Positions 34,001 through 42,569 are shown, counted from the stretch's first letter. The stretch is DNA of 64,000 nt from JBHENC01 sp046262295 (GCA_046262295.1 JBHENC010000004.1:124001-188000); one strand, 5' to 3'. Notes: generated by a model not told the origin, from the letters alone. Program-made: numbers and translations.

Positions 34001-34181
34001 TCTATTCTCCTCTTTCGTAAAGTTCCGAAGCGCGCGAAGCGATGTTGAAGCGGTTTATCATATTATGCGCGGAACTACTATGCCGTTCCATTAATTCAGG
34101 TGCTTAAATATCTTTTGAACGACACTGCTTACGACTTGCAGAGACATTTATCTTAGTATGCGGGAAAGGCTGCTAAGTATA

Positions 34182-34904
34182 TCAAGGTCTTGAGTTAATC
34201 AAACTTTTTGTCGCAGGCCAGATCAACTGTGTCCAGAATTCGTATCCGACATCCGACGGGTGAAGGCCGTCCTGTGAGAAAAATTCGCGGTGCGGCGAAA
34301 ATGCGCGGCTTTGATTATAAAGATCAACGAGGCGTAAGTCGTGTCGCCCGGCTATTTCTTCGATGCGGCTGTTGAAGCCAACGATGTGACGACGGGCACT
34401 GTCGCGCATATAAATGGGCACGGCCGGAGCCAGAGAAATATCCGGGATATTCATGACAAGAATCGGCGCAACCGTCTCCTTCCTGAGGCGAAGGATTATT
34501 TCTTCGTAGTTGTGCGCGAACTTTTCCGGCGATCGTCCCTGAATAAGATCGTTAGCTCCAATGTTAATGGTGATGAAAGTCGGCTTGATATGTGACGTCT
34601 GATTCATCTGCCGAATCAAAACATCGGCGGTTGCCGCTCCGCTGGCACAGCGGTTTACCAGTCGTGAGCCGGGATGCGCGCGTTCAATTCGTGTAAATAG
34701 ACGGTCAACGTAGCCGCCGCGTTTCGCGCCTATTCCGACGCCGGTCGAGTCGCCGAGCGCAAGGTACACAACAGGCTGAGACCTTCTCTGCGCCCATCGC
34801 TTCGGCGTAGTGCCCGTGCGAAAAGCAGTGCCATACACATCAACGACGCAGACGAGCACTGCTACGAGCACCCATCCAAATCTCTTGTGGTCTTTGGTAC
34901 GCAT
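34182..34904 (-). CDS. SGNH/GDSL hydrolase
   Basis: A 240-residue protein with an N-terminal hydrophobic segment (about 10-28) acting as signal or anchor. The SGNH esterase blocks are all present: block I YLALGDSTGVGIGA (nucleophile Ser), block III TINIGANDLIQG (Gly/Asn oxyanion residues) and block V DGLHPSDVGYEFW (Asp and His). Block II is probably the glycine in NRCASGAAT. The enzyme is likely a lipase/esterase or a deacylase of a cell-wall or surface carbohydrate in the periplasm. The start is poorly supported by a ribosome binding site. Its neighbours suggest no pathway. Confidence 0.85.
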   Translation of the reverse strand: MRTKDHKRFGWVLVAVLVCVVDVYGTAFRTGTTPKRWAQRRSQPVVYLALGDSTGVGIGAKRGGYVDRLFTRIERAHPGSRLVNRCASGAATADVLIRQMNQTSHIKPTFITINIGANDLIQGRSPEKFAHNYEEIILRLRKETVAPILVMNIPDISLAPAVPIYMRDSARRHIVGFNSRIEEIAGRHDLRLVDLYNQSRAFSPHREFFSQDGLHPSDVGYEFWTQLIWPATKSLINSRP

Positions 34905-34940
34905 CTCGTCTTTTGCTCTTACATCTCCATCGGCGCGTCT

Positions 34941-35612
34941 TCAAAAACGAAAACCAATGCCTGCGCTAAACTGCACTTTGTTTCGGTATACATCTTCCGG
35001 GCAAGGAACTCCCGCCGGAAAGCAGATGAATTGAACGTCCGGGTAGCGAATAATCGTATCGCCTATATCGAACCGCACAATTGTCCGATGTGATGGATAA
35101 AATTCAACTACGCCACCGACATCCATCGCTAGTTGCGTGGCACGCAAAAGTTCAAAGCCGAACGGGTCGCGCGGATTGGAGCCGTCACCATTTGGGAATC
35201 TGGCAATTGCGGCCCTGCCGGAACTCACAAATCCGGGGCGCACCTTGCCAAAAAAGCCTATCCGCTCTTTCCGTATTCCTGATTTCAAACCGAACAATCC
35301 CTGAACAATACGACCGCCGGTGAAATTTGTAGTCACTCGCCGGAAATCCCTGGGGAAGAAATTACCTTCAGCCTCAAGGCCAAAATATCGATTTATATTG
35401 TAAGTGAATCTAGCGCCGAAACCTGCTTCAGTTCTATGTTGTTGAGAGCTGTGCGGTCTGTCGGGATCAAAACTATTAGGATCGCTTATTCCAAGTATGG
35501 AGAACTGCGCGCCCAATTCAAATTTCTTCTCGTTATCGGCTTGCCCATATCCACTTCGAGCGGACAGAAGAATAACCATTACCGTAAATACAGAGATTAA
35601 GACTCTCTTCAT
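34941..35612 (-). CDS. Outer-membrane beta-barrel protein
   Basis: A 223-residue protein starting at ATG 35612 (MKRVLISVFTVMVILLSARS), with AGGAG upstream; the frame opens at 35666. A signal peptide is followed by alternating hydrophobic/polar strands (FELGAQFSILGI, FGARFTYNINRYFGLEAEGNFFP, GFFGKVRPGFVS, GVVEFYPSHRTIVRFDIGD) and a C-terminal strand KVQFSAGIGFRF ending in Phe, a hallmark of BAM-inserted barrels. Eight strands of OmpA/OmpX size is a reasonable guess. Function unknown; two cysteines near the end (ICFPAGVPC) may form an extracellular disulfide. Confidence 0.75.
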   Translation of the reverse strand: MKRVLISVFTVMVILLSARSGYGQADNEKKFELGAQFSILGISDPNSFDPDRPHSSQQHRTEAGFGARFTYNINRYFGLEAEGNFFPRDFRRVTTNFTGGRIVQGLFGLKSGIRKERIGFFGKVRPGFVSSGRAAIARFPNGDGSNPRDPFGFELLRATQLAMDVGGVVEFYPSHRTIVRFDIGDTIIRYPDVQFICFPAGVPCPEDVYRNKVQFSAGIGFRF

Positions 35613-35655
35613 ATATCTGTTTTCTCCTGAACTAAATTCATCCTTTATTGCGTCG

Positions 35656-35714
35656 TAGAAATCCACGCTCCTGAGAAAGCACGGATCGAGTTACTTGAGG
35701 AGCGTGGATTTCTA
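35656..35714. repeat. 17-bp perfect inverted repeat, widely spaced
   Basis: TAGAAATCCACGCTCCT (35656-35672) and its exact reverse complement (35698-35714) are separated by 25 bases. They lie between the lipoprotein gene's 3' end and the outer-membrane protein gene's start. There is no T-run after the second arm. It may be a transcriptional terminator or an operator; a short mobile repeat is another possibility. Confidence 0.6.
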
Positions 35715-35800
35715 TGTCGAATTACGTGTAATTGTCTCAGGCCTTTAGAAATCGCGCCTGAAACCGCCAACTGCATTTTATTTCGCCGGATTGCACGCAC

Positions 35801-36586
35801 TCAATAATTGTTGCACGGCATACACTCCATATTTGAAGGGCAACTGCACGGGTCTGGATCAGGCGGCGGCTCATATACGCCGTCCCTTCCATAAGCGTCC
35901 ATCGTGGATGTGCCGACATACTGCAAACTTCCGTCAGCTTGAACATTGCTAACAAGCACGTTGTAAGTGCCGGAGTAAACCGAAGACAAGTCCGGCATAT
36001 TAGCCTGCAACCATGTACCATCAGAGGACACCGTCGTCGCCGTCGCACTGCCGATGAGATCGCCCGTGTATTGGTCAACGTATTCAACGTACGGCATTCC
36101 GTAGATGGTATCGAGATCGCTTCCCGTCATCTCGAAGGTCGGTGGCGGAGTTTGCAGGTTGACGGATGACGGAGTTGCACTGAAAGGTACGAGAAGACCG
36201 AAGGTCAGGCAACGAGCTGTAATGGCTTGACCCGCGCTTATATCTACGTCAGGGTTTGTAAGTTGGCCGATACACTCTCCCGGAAGCCCGGCTATAATTC
36301 TCCAACGTGCCGGGACGCGACCATCGCTAATCGTGCAAGGCCCACCGATACACAGCGTTGGCCCGAATGATGTGGTATTACCGACCGCCGAGCCGTTGTC
36401 AAACTGCCATCTCCCGCTGACATTGGCGGCGCTTACGAACATATAATCCCCGCCAAGAACTGATACATATTTTTCACCTCTTGCCCTAAAGCCTGATTGC
36501 GGTTGGCTGCCGCCACCTCTGCATCCGGCGAATACGCCCGCGCACGAGAGCATCACGCAGAATAAAGCGATTTTCAGTTTATTCAT
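35801..36586 (-). CDS. Lipoprotein with Ig/TIG-like domain
   Basis: A 261-residue predicted lipoprotein (signal MNKLKIALFCVMLSCAG, Cys in FAGC). ATG 36586 is preferred over ATG 36595 because AGGAGG stands about 8 bases before the former and directly against the latter. The middle contains a segment like an IPT/TIG or Ig-like beta domain (VDISAGQAITARCLTFGLLVPFS, PPTFEMTGSDLDTIYGMPYVEYVDQ, SGTYNVLVSNVQADGS). A Pro/Cys-rich tail ends it (PDPDPCSCPSNMECMPC). Probably displayed in the periplasm or on the outer membrane. It follows the next gene upstream by about 18 bases, so the two are likely an operon. Function unknown. Confidence 0.72.
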   Translation of the reverse strand: MNKLKIALFCVMLSCAGVFAGCRGGGSQPQSGFRARGEKYVSVLGGDYMFVSAANVSGRWQFDNGSAVGNTTSFGPTLCIGGPCTISDGRVPARWRIIAGLPGECIGQLTNPDVDISAGQAITARCLTFGLLVPFSATPSSVNLQTPPPTFEMTGSDLDTIYGMPYVEYVDQYTGDLIGSATATTVSSDGTWLQANMPDLSSVYSGTYNVLVSNVQADGSLQYVGTSTMDAYGRDGVYEPPPDPDPCSCPSNMECMPCNNY

Positions 36587-36604
36587 TGTCTTCATCCTCC
36601 TTTC

Positions 36605-37411
36605 TTAGCGTTCCACGCCAAGGGTGTCGAGCAATTCCATTGGCAGGTTGAGTATTTGCGACGGGTGCATAGCAGTCAGGCTGTGCGCCGCCGCTTGCTC
36701 CAACTCTGTGGTGCGTTTCGCGTCATTGCGGCGGGCGCTCATCTCCTCACGGAAATTCTCGCTCAACTTGCTTCCGCGTTTGCCTCCGTGAAGCGCGATC
36801 CATTCGTCGTTGGTCAATTGATACTCGGCGTTGAATCGCTTCTGTTGCAAAAGCAGGCCTGCGACGAAAGTTGCTTCCAGCGGAGACATCGTGCGGTCAG
36901 CCGAAGCGCGGCGCGACTTGCCATTACCGGCCTCCGGCGCGCGTAACTGTGCCCGCAGTTCGGGCGTATAAGGAATCAGTCCGGCCTCGAATCTCTTTAC
37001 CTCAAAGAGATTCGTGCGACCGTAGGCAGGGGCGTCGAGCCTGAAGGCGAGGCGGTTAATCATACGGGCGATACTTAGTTCTGAAATCGCCTTGCCACGC
37101 CCTTTGCGGTAATTCAGTTCTGCGCGCACCAATCGCTCTTTTATCGCGTCGGTCATTCCGGCGGGCGCTTGATCGAAGTCAAACCGGCTGAAGATATCAT
37201 CGGCTAAGGCGCGCGCGGCGGCTTCACCACCGCCTTTCGCCGTCCGTAGTTTGTCGTTAATCCCGGCCAGCGGATTTGAAGCTTGAGCTATGGCAGGGGC
37301 ATTCGCCTGGGATTGGCCGCGAATGATTGTGTTGGGCACAAGCCACATGGCTCCGCCGCCTAAAGCGCAGCATAGAAGCAACGGGATGGCTATTATCTTG
37401 CGTCTCTTCAT
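36605..37411 (-). CDS. Exported protein of unknown function
   Basis: A 268-residue protein with a single N-terminal hydrophobic stretch (IIAIPLLLCCALGGGAMWLV) acting as signal or anchor. The rest is helical and charged (LADDIFSRFDFDQAPAGMTDAIKERLVRAELNYRKGRGK). AGGAG precedes the ATG. It is the first gene of a probable two-gene unit with the lipoprotein. I do not recognise the family and see no catalytic motif. Confidence 0.65.
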   Translation of the reverse strand: MKRRKIIAIPLLLCCALGGGAMWLVPNTIIRGQSQANAPAIAQASNPLAGINDKLRTAKGGGEAAARALADDIFSRFDFDQAPAGMTDAIKERLVRAELNYRKGRGKAISELSIARMINRLAFRLDAPAYGRTNLFEVKRFEAGLIPYTPELRAQLRAPEAGNGKSRRASADRTMSPLEATFVAGLLLQQKRFNAEYQLTNDEWIALHGGKRGSKLSENFREEMSARRNDAKRTTELEQAAAHSLTAMHPSQILNLPMELLDTLGVER

Positions 37412-37917
37412 TTCGCATCTCCTGTTGTTATGAAGACCCGCACCACAGGGCTACAGAGCTTTCCCTTAATTCTGGAAGACAATGCAGACAATGGATAAAT
37501 GGTTCTTCGGGGTTGAATTGCAGCTGCGCCTTGCGTTAAGATGAGGGCTGTCCAAGTCGATCATCTTCTGCGCGTCAGTGCAGCAAGGTTGTCTCGTTAA
37601 AGCTCCGCTGCATCTGGAAAATGCGGTGGAGCTTTTGCTTTATCGTGAATCGGTGGCCTTTGGAAGCCTCCTCCGCGCTGTAGTCATATCGCCCGGAATT
37701 GACCACACCTTGAGTGTTCTTTATATTTGAACTCCACAATGTGGCTGGAAGGACTGCCGTGACCTACTCACTTGATATTTCGATTGAACATTTGAGGCTT
37801 TCGTACTAAATGTTCGGAAATTTCTTACGATTTCGTGCCTTGCAAGTAAACTTACAAAGTAGGGAAACCGAAGTGCCGGAAAGATATACAGGAACAGAAG
37901 AAGCTGTCTGTCTAAAT
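37412..37917. other. Non-coding stretch with a structured segment
   Basis: About 500 bases between divergently ending/starting minus-strand genes. No credible gene is visible. The segment 37538-37640 contains three stem-loops in a row (listed separately). The remainder near 37700-37900 is AT-rich and probably holds the promoter of the hypothetical exported gene further on. Confidence 0.4.
37538..37640 (+). ncRNA. Candidate small structured RNA ending in a terminator-like hairpin
   Basis: On the plus strand AAGATGA (37538-37544) pairs with TCATCTT (37561-37567), CTGC with GCAG (37568-37583), and AAAGCTCC (37599-37606) with GGAGCTTT (37628-37635), followed by TGCTTT. No gene upstream on this strand needs a terminator. 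This combination could be a small RNA. No known family is recognised, and no promoter was identified with certainty. Confidence 0.25.
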
Positions 37918-38667
37918 TTAGACAATTGAGTGAAAAAAATCAGAGGCTGGCTGGTTAGCGCGGAAAGTGTTCATCTCTTCTTTCACCACGCGGTAGCACT
38001 CGCAGGAAGTGTTTTCTAATCCGCGCGGATCAAGGATAGTTATTTTGCCATGCTTGTACCGGATCAGGCTCTTGCGCTGGAGAATGCCAGCCCGCATCGT
38101 GACGTTCGTACGCGGGATGCCCAGCATATGCGAAATGAACTCTTGTGTGATGTGAATTTCGTTGGAGCGCACGCGATCCCGGCACATCAATAGCCAGCGG
38201 CAGAGTCTCTGTTCGACCGTATGGAAATAATTGCAGACCGCCGACTGAGAGATTTGTGTGAGCAGCGTGTGTATGTAGCGTAGCAGCGCCTCTTGAAGTT
38301 GCCCTCCCCGGCTAAACTCTCCGCGTAGCTTATCCGCCTTTATCTTCATTGCGTTGCCTTGAATCTGCACCATGATGCGGTAGGGAGTTCGGTGAATTCC
38401 AAGAATTGCCGGAAGCCCGACCATGCCTTCATTCCCGACCATCGCCACTTCAATTATCCCGCCATCTTCCGTAGTGGAGAGTAAAGAGACCACACCATTC
38501 AAGATGAAGTAGGACGATTTGACCGTATCACCGGCTTCATATAACACATCGCCTTTGGTGAGACGAAATAACTCCAGATGAGGGAAAAGGCGCGCGTACT
38601 CCTCACGGCTCAGAGCTGACAGCAACTGATTCTTTATCGGAGGGTGAGAAGATGAGTGTGTCTGCAT
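37918..38667 (-). CDS. Crp/Fnr-family transcription regulator
   Basis: A 249-residue regulator. A cyclic-nucleotide-binding-like beta-roll fills residues about 20-130 (LTKGDVLYEAGDTVKSSYFILNGVVSLL, EVAMVGNEGMVGLPAILG). A C-terminal Crp-type helix-turn-helix follows (ITQEFISHMLGIPRTNVTMRAGILQRKSLIRY). The effector pocket lacks the RxS arginine-serine pair typical of cAMP receptors, and no cluster of four cysteines for Fnr-type iron-sulfur binding is evident. A third class of effector, or none, is therefore likely. It lies upstream of no obvious target; the neighbouring nfu gene is on the same strand 195 bases away. Confidence 0.87.
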   Translation of the reverse strand: MQTHSSSHPPIKNQLLSALSREEYARLFPHLELFRLTKGDVLYEAGDTVKSSYFILNGVVSLLSTTEDGGIIEVAMVGNEGMVGLPAILGIHRTPYRIMVQIQGNAMKIKADKLRGEFSRGGQLQEALLRYIHTLLTQISQSAVCNYFHTVEQRLCRWLLMCRDRVRSNEIHITQEFISHMLGIPRTNVTMRAGILQRKSLIRYKHGKITILDPRGLENTSCECYRVVKEEMNTFRANQPASDFFHSIV

Positions 38668-38861
38668 GATGGCCCCTTACTATTGCGTCTATAAATGGCA
38701 TGAAAGATGACTCTTGAGTAACCGCTTCAGATGCTGTCGCCTTAACTGCTTCAAAAGAAGCGTCGCCTGAACCGTTGGAAAACCGAGTGCTTCTGAGGCG
38801 TTAATAATCTCCTTGTTCTGCTCCTTTGAGCCTACACCCCAAAATCGCCGTAGGCAAACTA

Positions 38862-39413
38862 TTAAACGGCGACGACTTCGATTTCCGGGTCAACGTCCTG
38901 CTTGAGCATTCCCTCAATCGCCATCAACGTGCCCGACAGCGAACTGGGACAACTGCCGCACGCGCCCTGATAACGAATCGAGAGCGTGTGGTCTTTCAAG
39001 GAAATCACTTCGAGCCAGCCGCCGTCGCCCGCCAGCGCCGGGCGTATCTTCTCATCCAAAATTTCGTTGATTTGCAGAAGGCGCGGATCGTCGCTGACAA
39101 CGGCGGCAATCGCCCCGCCGACGCTTGCGGCAGCCGCTGTCGCAGTTGATTCGGCGGCGCGAATCGGCACGGCGAGTTGCGGCATTAATTCATCCCAGTC
39201 GGCCAGATCGTTCTTCTCCACAGTTATCATGCGATCCATGTAAAAGACGGATTCGACGTGGCCGATGTCGAACAAGGATTTGGCGAGCGCGTCTTCTTCG
39301 GCTTCGCGTAGTGAACTGAAAGACCGCGCCACGCCGTTCGTGACCGGCTCTTTGAGTATAAACTTGACGGCGTTCGGGTTCGGCGTCTCTTCGATGTCTG
39401 CTATTTTCGGCAT
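38862..39413 (-). CDS. Nfu-type iron-sulfur scaffold
   Basis: A 183-residue Nfu protein. The start is ATG 39413 (MPKIADIEETPNPNAVKFIL), with GGAG about 9 bases upstream; GTG 39428 is in frame but overlaps that site. The N-terminal Nfu_N domain is seen in ETPNPNAVKFIL and VESVFYMDRMITVEK. An Ala-rich linker precedes the C-terminal NifU domain with the metal-binding CxxC in YQGACGSCPSS and the end LSGTLMAIEGMLKQDVDPEIEVV. Nfu proteins carry or transfer Fe-S clusters to apo-enzymes. No isc/suf genes are in the window. Confidence 0.92.
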   Translation of the reverse strand: MPKIADIEETPNPNAVKFILKEPVTNGVARSFSSLREAEEDALAKSLFDIGHVESVFYMDRMITVEKNDLADWDELMPQLAVPIRAAESTATAAAASVGGAIAAVVSDDPRLLQINEILDEKIRPALAGDGGWLEVISLKDHTLSIRYQGACGSCPSSLSGTLMAIEGMLKQDVDPEIEVVAV

Positions 39414-39618
39414 TCGATTTATCTCCACTCAAAACTTCTTCGCTCACAAACGCGAACGATTAAGATAACTTGCACGCTCGTGCGCGTAGGATTCGATAAC
39501 TATACTACCTAACTCTTTAAGATGCAGTTTGGCGCGCATTCGTTCGCGCGGGCAGTAAGCGGATCGGCAACAGGTTGTTTGACGACGCACCCGTCCCTTC
39601 GCAAAAAACAAAAAGTGC

Positions 39619-39649
39619 TTGCGTCTGACGTTGCGTCAGAGTTTAGGCT
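39619..39649 (+). promoter_or_regulatory. MerR-type promoter-operator with 19-bp spacer
   Basis: TTGCGT (39619-39624) and TAGGCT (39644-39649) are spaced by 19 bases, the long spacing used by MerR-regulated promoters. Between them lies the perfect dyad TCTGACG-TTG-CGTCAGA (39624-39640). A MerR-type head gene starts at 39673. Confidence 0.55.
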
Positions 39650-39672
39650 GCAAAATTAAAAGGAGAAGGCGT

Positions 39673-39972
39673 TTGAAAAACCCGTTTTCGTATCAGGCGC
39701 ATGATTTCGCACGGTTGTCCGGCGTCACAGTTCGCACGTTGCATCATTATGATCGTCTAGGGCTGCTCAAACCGACCGGCTATACGCGCGCCGGTTATCG
39801 TGTACACAGTAGGCGACAGTTTAACCCGCTGCCGCCTTCGCTGATTTGGGATAAAGCCCTCAAAAAGACGCTTTTTACACTGAATTGCTGCGAATTCAGG
39901 CGGCGGCAGAAATTTTCAAAAAAAGTGCTTGCCAAATCCCGTAGGAAGGCGTATATTCCCCGTCTCGCTTGA
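39673..39972 (+). pseudogene. MerR-family regulator, truncated or decayed
   Basis: Starting at TTG 39673, after AGGAGA, the first 45 residues are an ordinary MerR-type helix-turn-helix (YQAHDFARLSGVTVRTLHHYDRLGLLKPTGYTRAGYR). After VHSRR the expected helix and dimerisation coiled coil are lost and the sequence becomes unrelated, basic and short (stop at 39972). Intact TipAL/MerR relatives continue for at least 80 more residues with conserved helices. The operator upstream is still intact. I judge it a pseudogene truncated by a frameshift or deletion; a short DNA-binding repressor is a less likely reading. Confidence 0.6.
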
Positions 39973-40001
39973 CCCCCCTTTACAGGTGAGACAAGTTGAG
40001 G

Positions 40002-40040
40002 ACAAGAGGCAGGCGTTTGCGAGGGACGCCTGCCTCTTGT
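40002..40040 (+). terminator. Hairpin between the MerR relic and bshA
   Basis: A perfect 15-bp stem (40002-40016, ACAAGAGGCAGGCGT, with 40026-40040) around a 9-base loop. No long T-run follows. It could end the MerR transcript or fold in the bshA leader. Confidence 0.5.
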
Positions 40041-40176
40041 TGTGTGCGCATATATCACGCCGACCTATTCAGCCGCCGGACGACTCACACGGTTTTGCTG
40101 CTACAATCAAAAAGCGAACAGCAAACAGTACCCTTCAAGTATAGAATCAAAATCAAGCTTTGTTATTATCGAACTT

Positions 40177-41301
40177 ATGAACATCGGCATTACGGTTTAT
40201 CCGACTTACGGCGGGAGCGGCATCGTCGGCTCGGAGCTTGGCAAGGAGCTTGCGGCGCGCGGCCACACGGTGCATTTTATCGCGTCCGCGTTGCCGACAC
40301 GCTTGACGGAATTGAACGAGCGCGTGCGCTTTCACGAAGTCGAGATGATGTCTTACCCGCTTTTCGAGCACCAGCCGTACACGCTCGCGCTGGCGACGAC
40401 GATGGCGAAAGTTGCCGAAAGCGAAAACCTCGATCTGCTGCACGTTCACTACGCGATCCCGCATTCGATCAGCGCCATTCTCGCCAGAGAATCTTTGCTT
40501 CCGCAGCGCCGCCTGCCCGTCATCACCACCCTGCACGGCACGGACATCACGCTCGTCGGCGCAGACCGCTCGTACCTGCCGATCACGCGCTACGGCATCC
40601 TGCAATCAAACGGCGTGACGGCGATTTCCAATTATCTGAAAGATGCGACGCGCGAGACGTTTCAGTTCGACAACATCGCCGTCATCCCGAACTTTATCTG
40701 CGCCACCGATTATCAACGCCAAGCCGTGCCGGAACTTCGCGCGACACTCGCGCCGGAAGATGAACCGTTGCTCGTCCACGTCTCGAATTTTCGCCCCGTC
40801 AAGCGCCCGGTTGACTGCGTGGAGATTCTCGCGCGCGTGCTGGCGCAGAAAGTCAAGACGCGGCTGGTGATGGTCGGCGACGGCAGCGAGCGCGGTCAGG
40901 CCGAACACCGCGCGCGGTGTCTGGGCGTCTATGAACACTGCTCGTTTGTCGGTAAGCAGGCGCGCATCGTTGATTACCTGTCGGCGGCAGACGTTTTGCT
41001 GTTGCCTTCGGAACAGGAATCTTTCGGCCTCGCGGCGCTCGAAGCGTCGGCCTGCGAAGTTCCCGTCGTGGCTTCGCGCGTCGGCGGCGTGCCGGAAGTC
41101 GTGACGGACGGCGAGACCGGATTCTTGAGCGCGGTGGGCGATGTCGAAAAGATCAGCGCGGACGCCGCACGGCTCTTGGTTGATGTAGACTTACGCAAAC
41201 AAATGGGAAGGCGCGCACGCGCGTTAGCCATCGCGCGTTACAGCACCGATTTAATTATTCCGCAGTATATAGAATTTTATGAGCGCGTCATCAGCGCCTA
41301 G
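40177..41301 (+). CDS. bshA: Bacillithiol glycosyltransferase BshA
   Basis: A 374-residue GT4 enzyme joining N-acetylglucosamine from UDP-GlcNAc to L-malate, the first bacillithiol step. The start is ATG 40177 (MNIGITVYPTYGGSGIVGSELGKELAARGH); the frame is open back to 40042, without similarity. BshA features include GGSGIVGSELGKELA, the acceptor-side HYAIPHSISAILARE, TTLHGTDITLVGADRSY, VHVSNFRPVKRPVDCVEI and the donor-binding EQESFGLAALEASACEVPVVASRVGGVPEVV. The last 23 bases overlap the nth-type gene, implying co-expression of a thiol-redox enzyme with a base-excision repair enzyme. The partner deacetylase (bshB1) lies at 31034. Confidence 0.93.
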   Translation: MNIGITVYPTYGGSGIVGSELGKELAARGHTVHFIASALPTRLTELNERVRFHEVEMMSYPLFEHQPYTLALATTMAKVAESENLDLLHVHYAIPHSISAILARESLLPQRRLPVITTLHGTDITLVGADRSYLPITRYGILQSNGVTAISNYLKDATRETFQFDNIAVIPNFICATDYQRQAVPELRATLAPEDEPLLVHVSNFRPVKRPVDCVEILARVLAQKVKTRLVMVGDGSERGQAEHRARCLGVYEHCSFVGKQARIVDYLSAADVLLLPSEQESFGLAALEASACEVPVVASRVGGVPEVVTDGETGFLSAVGDVEKISADAARLLVDVDLRKQMGRRARALAIARYSTDLIIPQYIEFYERVISA

Positions 41302-41980
41302 CGCGAACACTGAAAACAACGCGGACGCCAAACCGCTCGCCTACATCATACAGAATCTGGAGCGAGCCTACGGCGTGCCGCAGAACGAGCGCACGTCCGA
41401 CCCGCTCGATATGCTCGTCAAGATTATTCTCTCGCAGGCGACATCCGACGTTAACAGCCAGCGAACTTTCGCGGCGCTCAAAAAGCGTTTTCCGACGTGG
41501 GACAAAGCTTCGCGTGCGCGCACCGAAACCATTGCGGAGACGATCCGCGCGGGCGGCCTCGCTAATCAAAAAGCCTCTGTGATTAAAGACGTGCTGCGGC
41601 AAATCAAAGACACGCGCGGCACGCTCGATCTGAATTTCCTGCACAATCTTTCAAATGGCGAGGCCGTTGAATATCTTTCGCAGTTTCGCGGCATCGGCCC
41701 CAAGACCATCGCCTGCACTCTTTTGTTCGCCTGTCGCAAAGATGTGTTTCCGCTCGACACGCATATCTTTCGCGTGCTGCGGCGCGTCGGCCTGATCCCG
41801 CAAAAATGCACGGACACCCGCGCCCACGAAATCATGAACAAACTCGTGCCGCCCGGAAAGTTCTACTCTTTCCACGTCAATCTCGTTCGTCACGGGCGCG
41901 CTCTCTGCCGCCCGCGCGATCCCGTCTGCGAAAAATGTCCCATCGTCGAATACTGTGATTACGGGCAGAGGCTAATATGA
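41279..41980 (+). CDS. nth: Endonuclease III-like DNA glycosylase
   Basis: A 233-residue HhH-GPD glycosylase for oxidised pyrimidines. The helix-hairpin-helix has the catalytic lysine in FRGIGPKTIACTLLF, and the conserved aspartate is in FPLDTHIFRVLRRVGL. The [4Fe-4S] ligands are in CRPRDPVCEKCPIVEYC (spacing C-x6-C-x2-C-x5-C). KIILSQATSDVNSQRTF matches the N-terminal block. Endonuclease III usually has a glycine-arginine where this has GPK; the lysine is retained. The gene overlaps bshA by 23 bases. Length and motifs fit a functional enzyme, though the exact substrate range (Nth versus a related subclass) is not fixed. Confidence 0.9.
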   Translation: MSASSAPSANTENNADAKPLAYIIQNLERAYGVPQNERTSDPLDMLVKIILSQATSDVNSQRTFAALKKRFPTWDKASRARTETIAETIRAGGLANQKASVIKDVLRQIKDTRGTLDLNFLHNLSNGEAVEYLSQFRGIGPKTIACTLLFACRKDVFPLDTHIFRVLRRVGLIPQKCTDTRAHEIMNKLVPPGKFYSFHVNLVRHGRALCRPRDPVCEKCPIVEYCDYGQRLI

Positions 41981-42021
41981 AAGTAAGAAGTAGGAAGGCG
42001 GAAGGTGAGAGCGAAGCGCGA

Positions 42022-42090
42022 TACAAAGGCGCACATCTTTTGCGGCGCGCGTGATTCAAACGCTGCGAGCGAATCAAAGAGTTGATTGAA
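42022..42090 (+). pseudogene. Short relic of a yacP-like gene
   Basis: About 69 bases match part of the NYN-nuclease gene located 0.9 kb downstream (42947-43017), including 21 identical bases at 42043-42063 (with 42970-42990). The similarity covers the segment YKG...GARDSN with one or two indels, and the reading frame is broken. It is a fragment left by duplication and decay. Confidence 0.6.
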
Positions 42091-42146
42091 ATTCCGCGCG
42101 GGCGGAATGATGACAATAATCCTTCATAGGGTTCGCACAATAGATA

Positions 42147-42187
42147 CAGGTGAAACAGTGTTGCCAAATGCGGCACTGTTTCACCTG
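42147..42187. terminator. Hairpin between nth and the small membrane protein gene
   Basis: CAGGTGAAACAGTG (42147-42160) pairs with CACTGTTTCACCTG (42174-42187) across a 13-base loop. It lies 25 bases beyond the 3' end of the minus-strand gene and about 170 bases after nth, and could stop either. No T-run. Confidence 0.45.
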
Positions 42188-42212
42188 CGTCAAACGGAAA
42201 ATCTTATCTTGA

Positions 42213-42569
42213 CTAGGACTGTTCCATATTGGCACTGTGCCGCGTAACCGTATAATAGATGACATCTACTATTAAGAGGCCGCACAACATCAAGAAGAAA
42301 CTGTTCCGCAACGCGGCGACATCGCTTGGCGGGGGCAACAGCTTGAATATAGAGGGAAGGATAAAGCCAAGCAGTAATCCCCCTGATATCGCGCGTCCCA
42401 AACGTGGCGCCTTGTAGATGAAGTAAATTACATTGAAGCCGATAGCGGCCAGTATCAGCAAACCTTGAACATATTCAAGAGTTTCCCCGTCAGTTGAATA
42501 GAACACGTCCGCACCGATTAGAATTACGAACAAGAAGAACAAGGCGAACTTCCATAATGCCTGTTTCAT
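42213..42569 (-). CDS. Small membrane protein, four predicted helices
   Basis: A 118-residue protein with hydrophobic stretches at about 5-25, 37-55, 60-78 and 88-108 (ALWKFALFFLFVILIGADVF, LLILAAIGFNVIYFIYK, FFLMLCGLLIVDVIYYTV). No charged motif or family is recognised. The ribosome binding site is weak. It resembles the other small membrane proteins of this region in general layout only. Confidence 0.6.
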   Translation of the reverse strand: MKQALWKFALFFLFVILIGADVFYSTDGETLEYVQGLLILAAIGFNVIYFIYKAPRLGRAISGGLLLGFILPSIFKLLPPPSDVAALRNSFFLMLCGLLIVDVIYYTVTRHSANMEQS

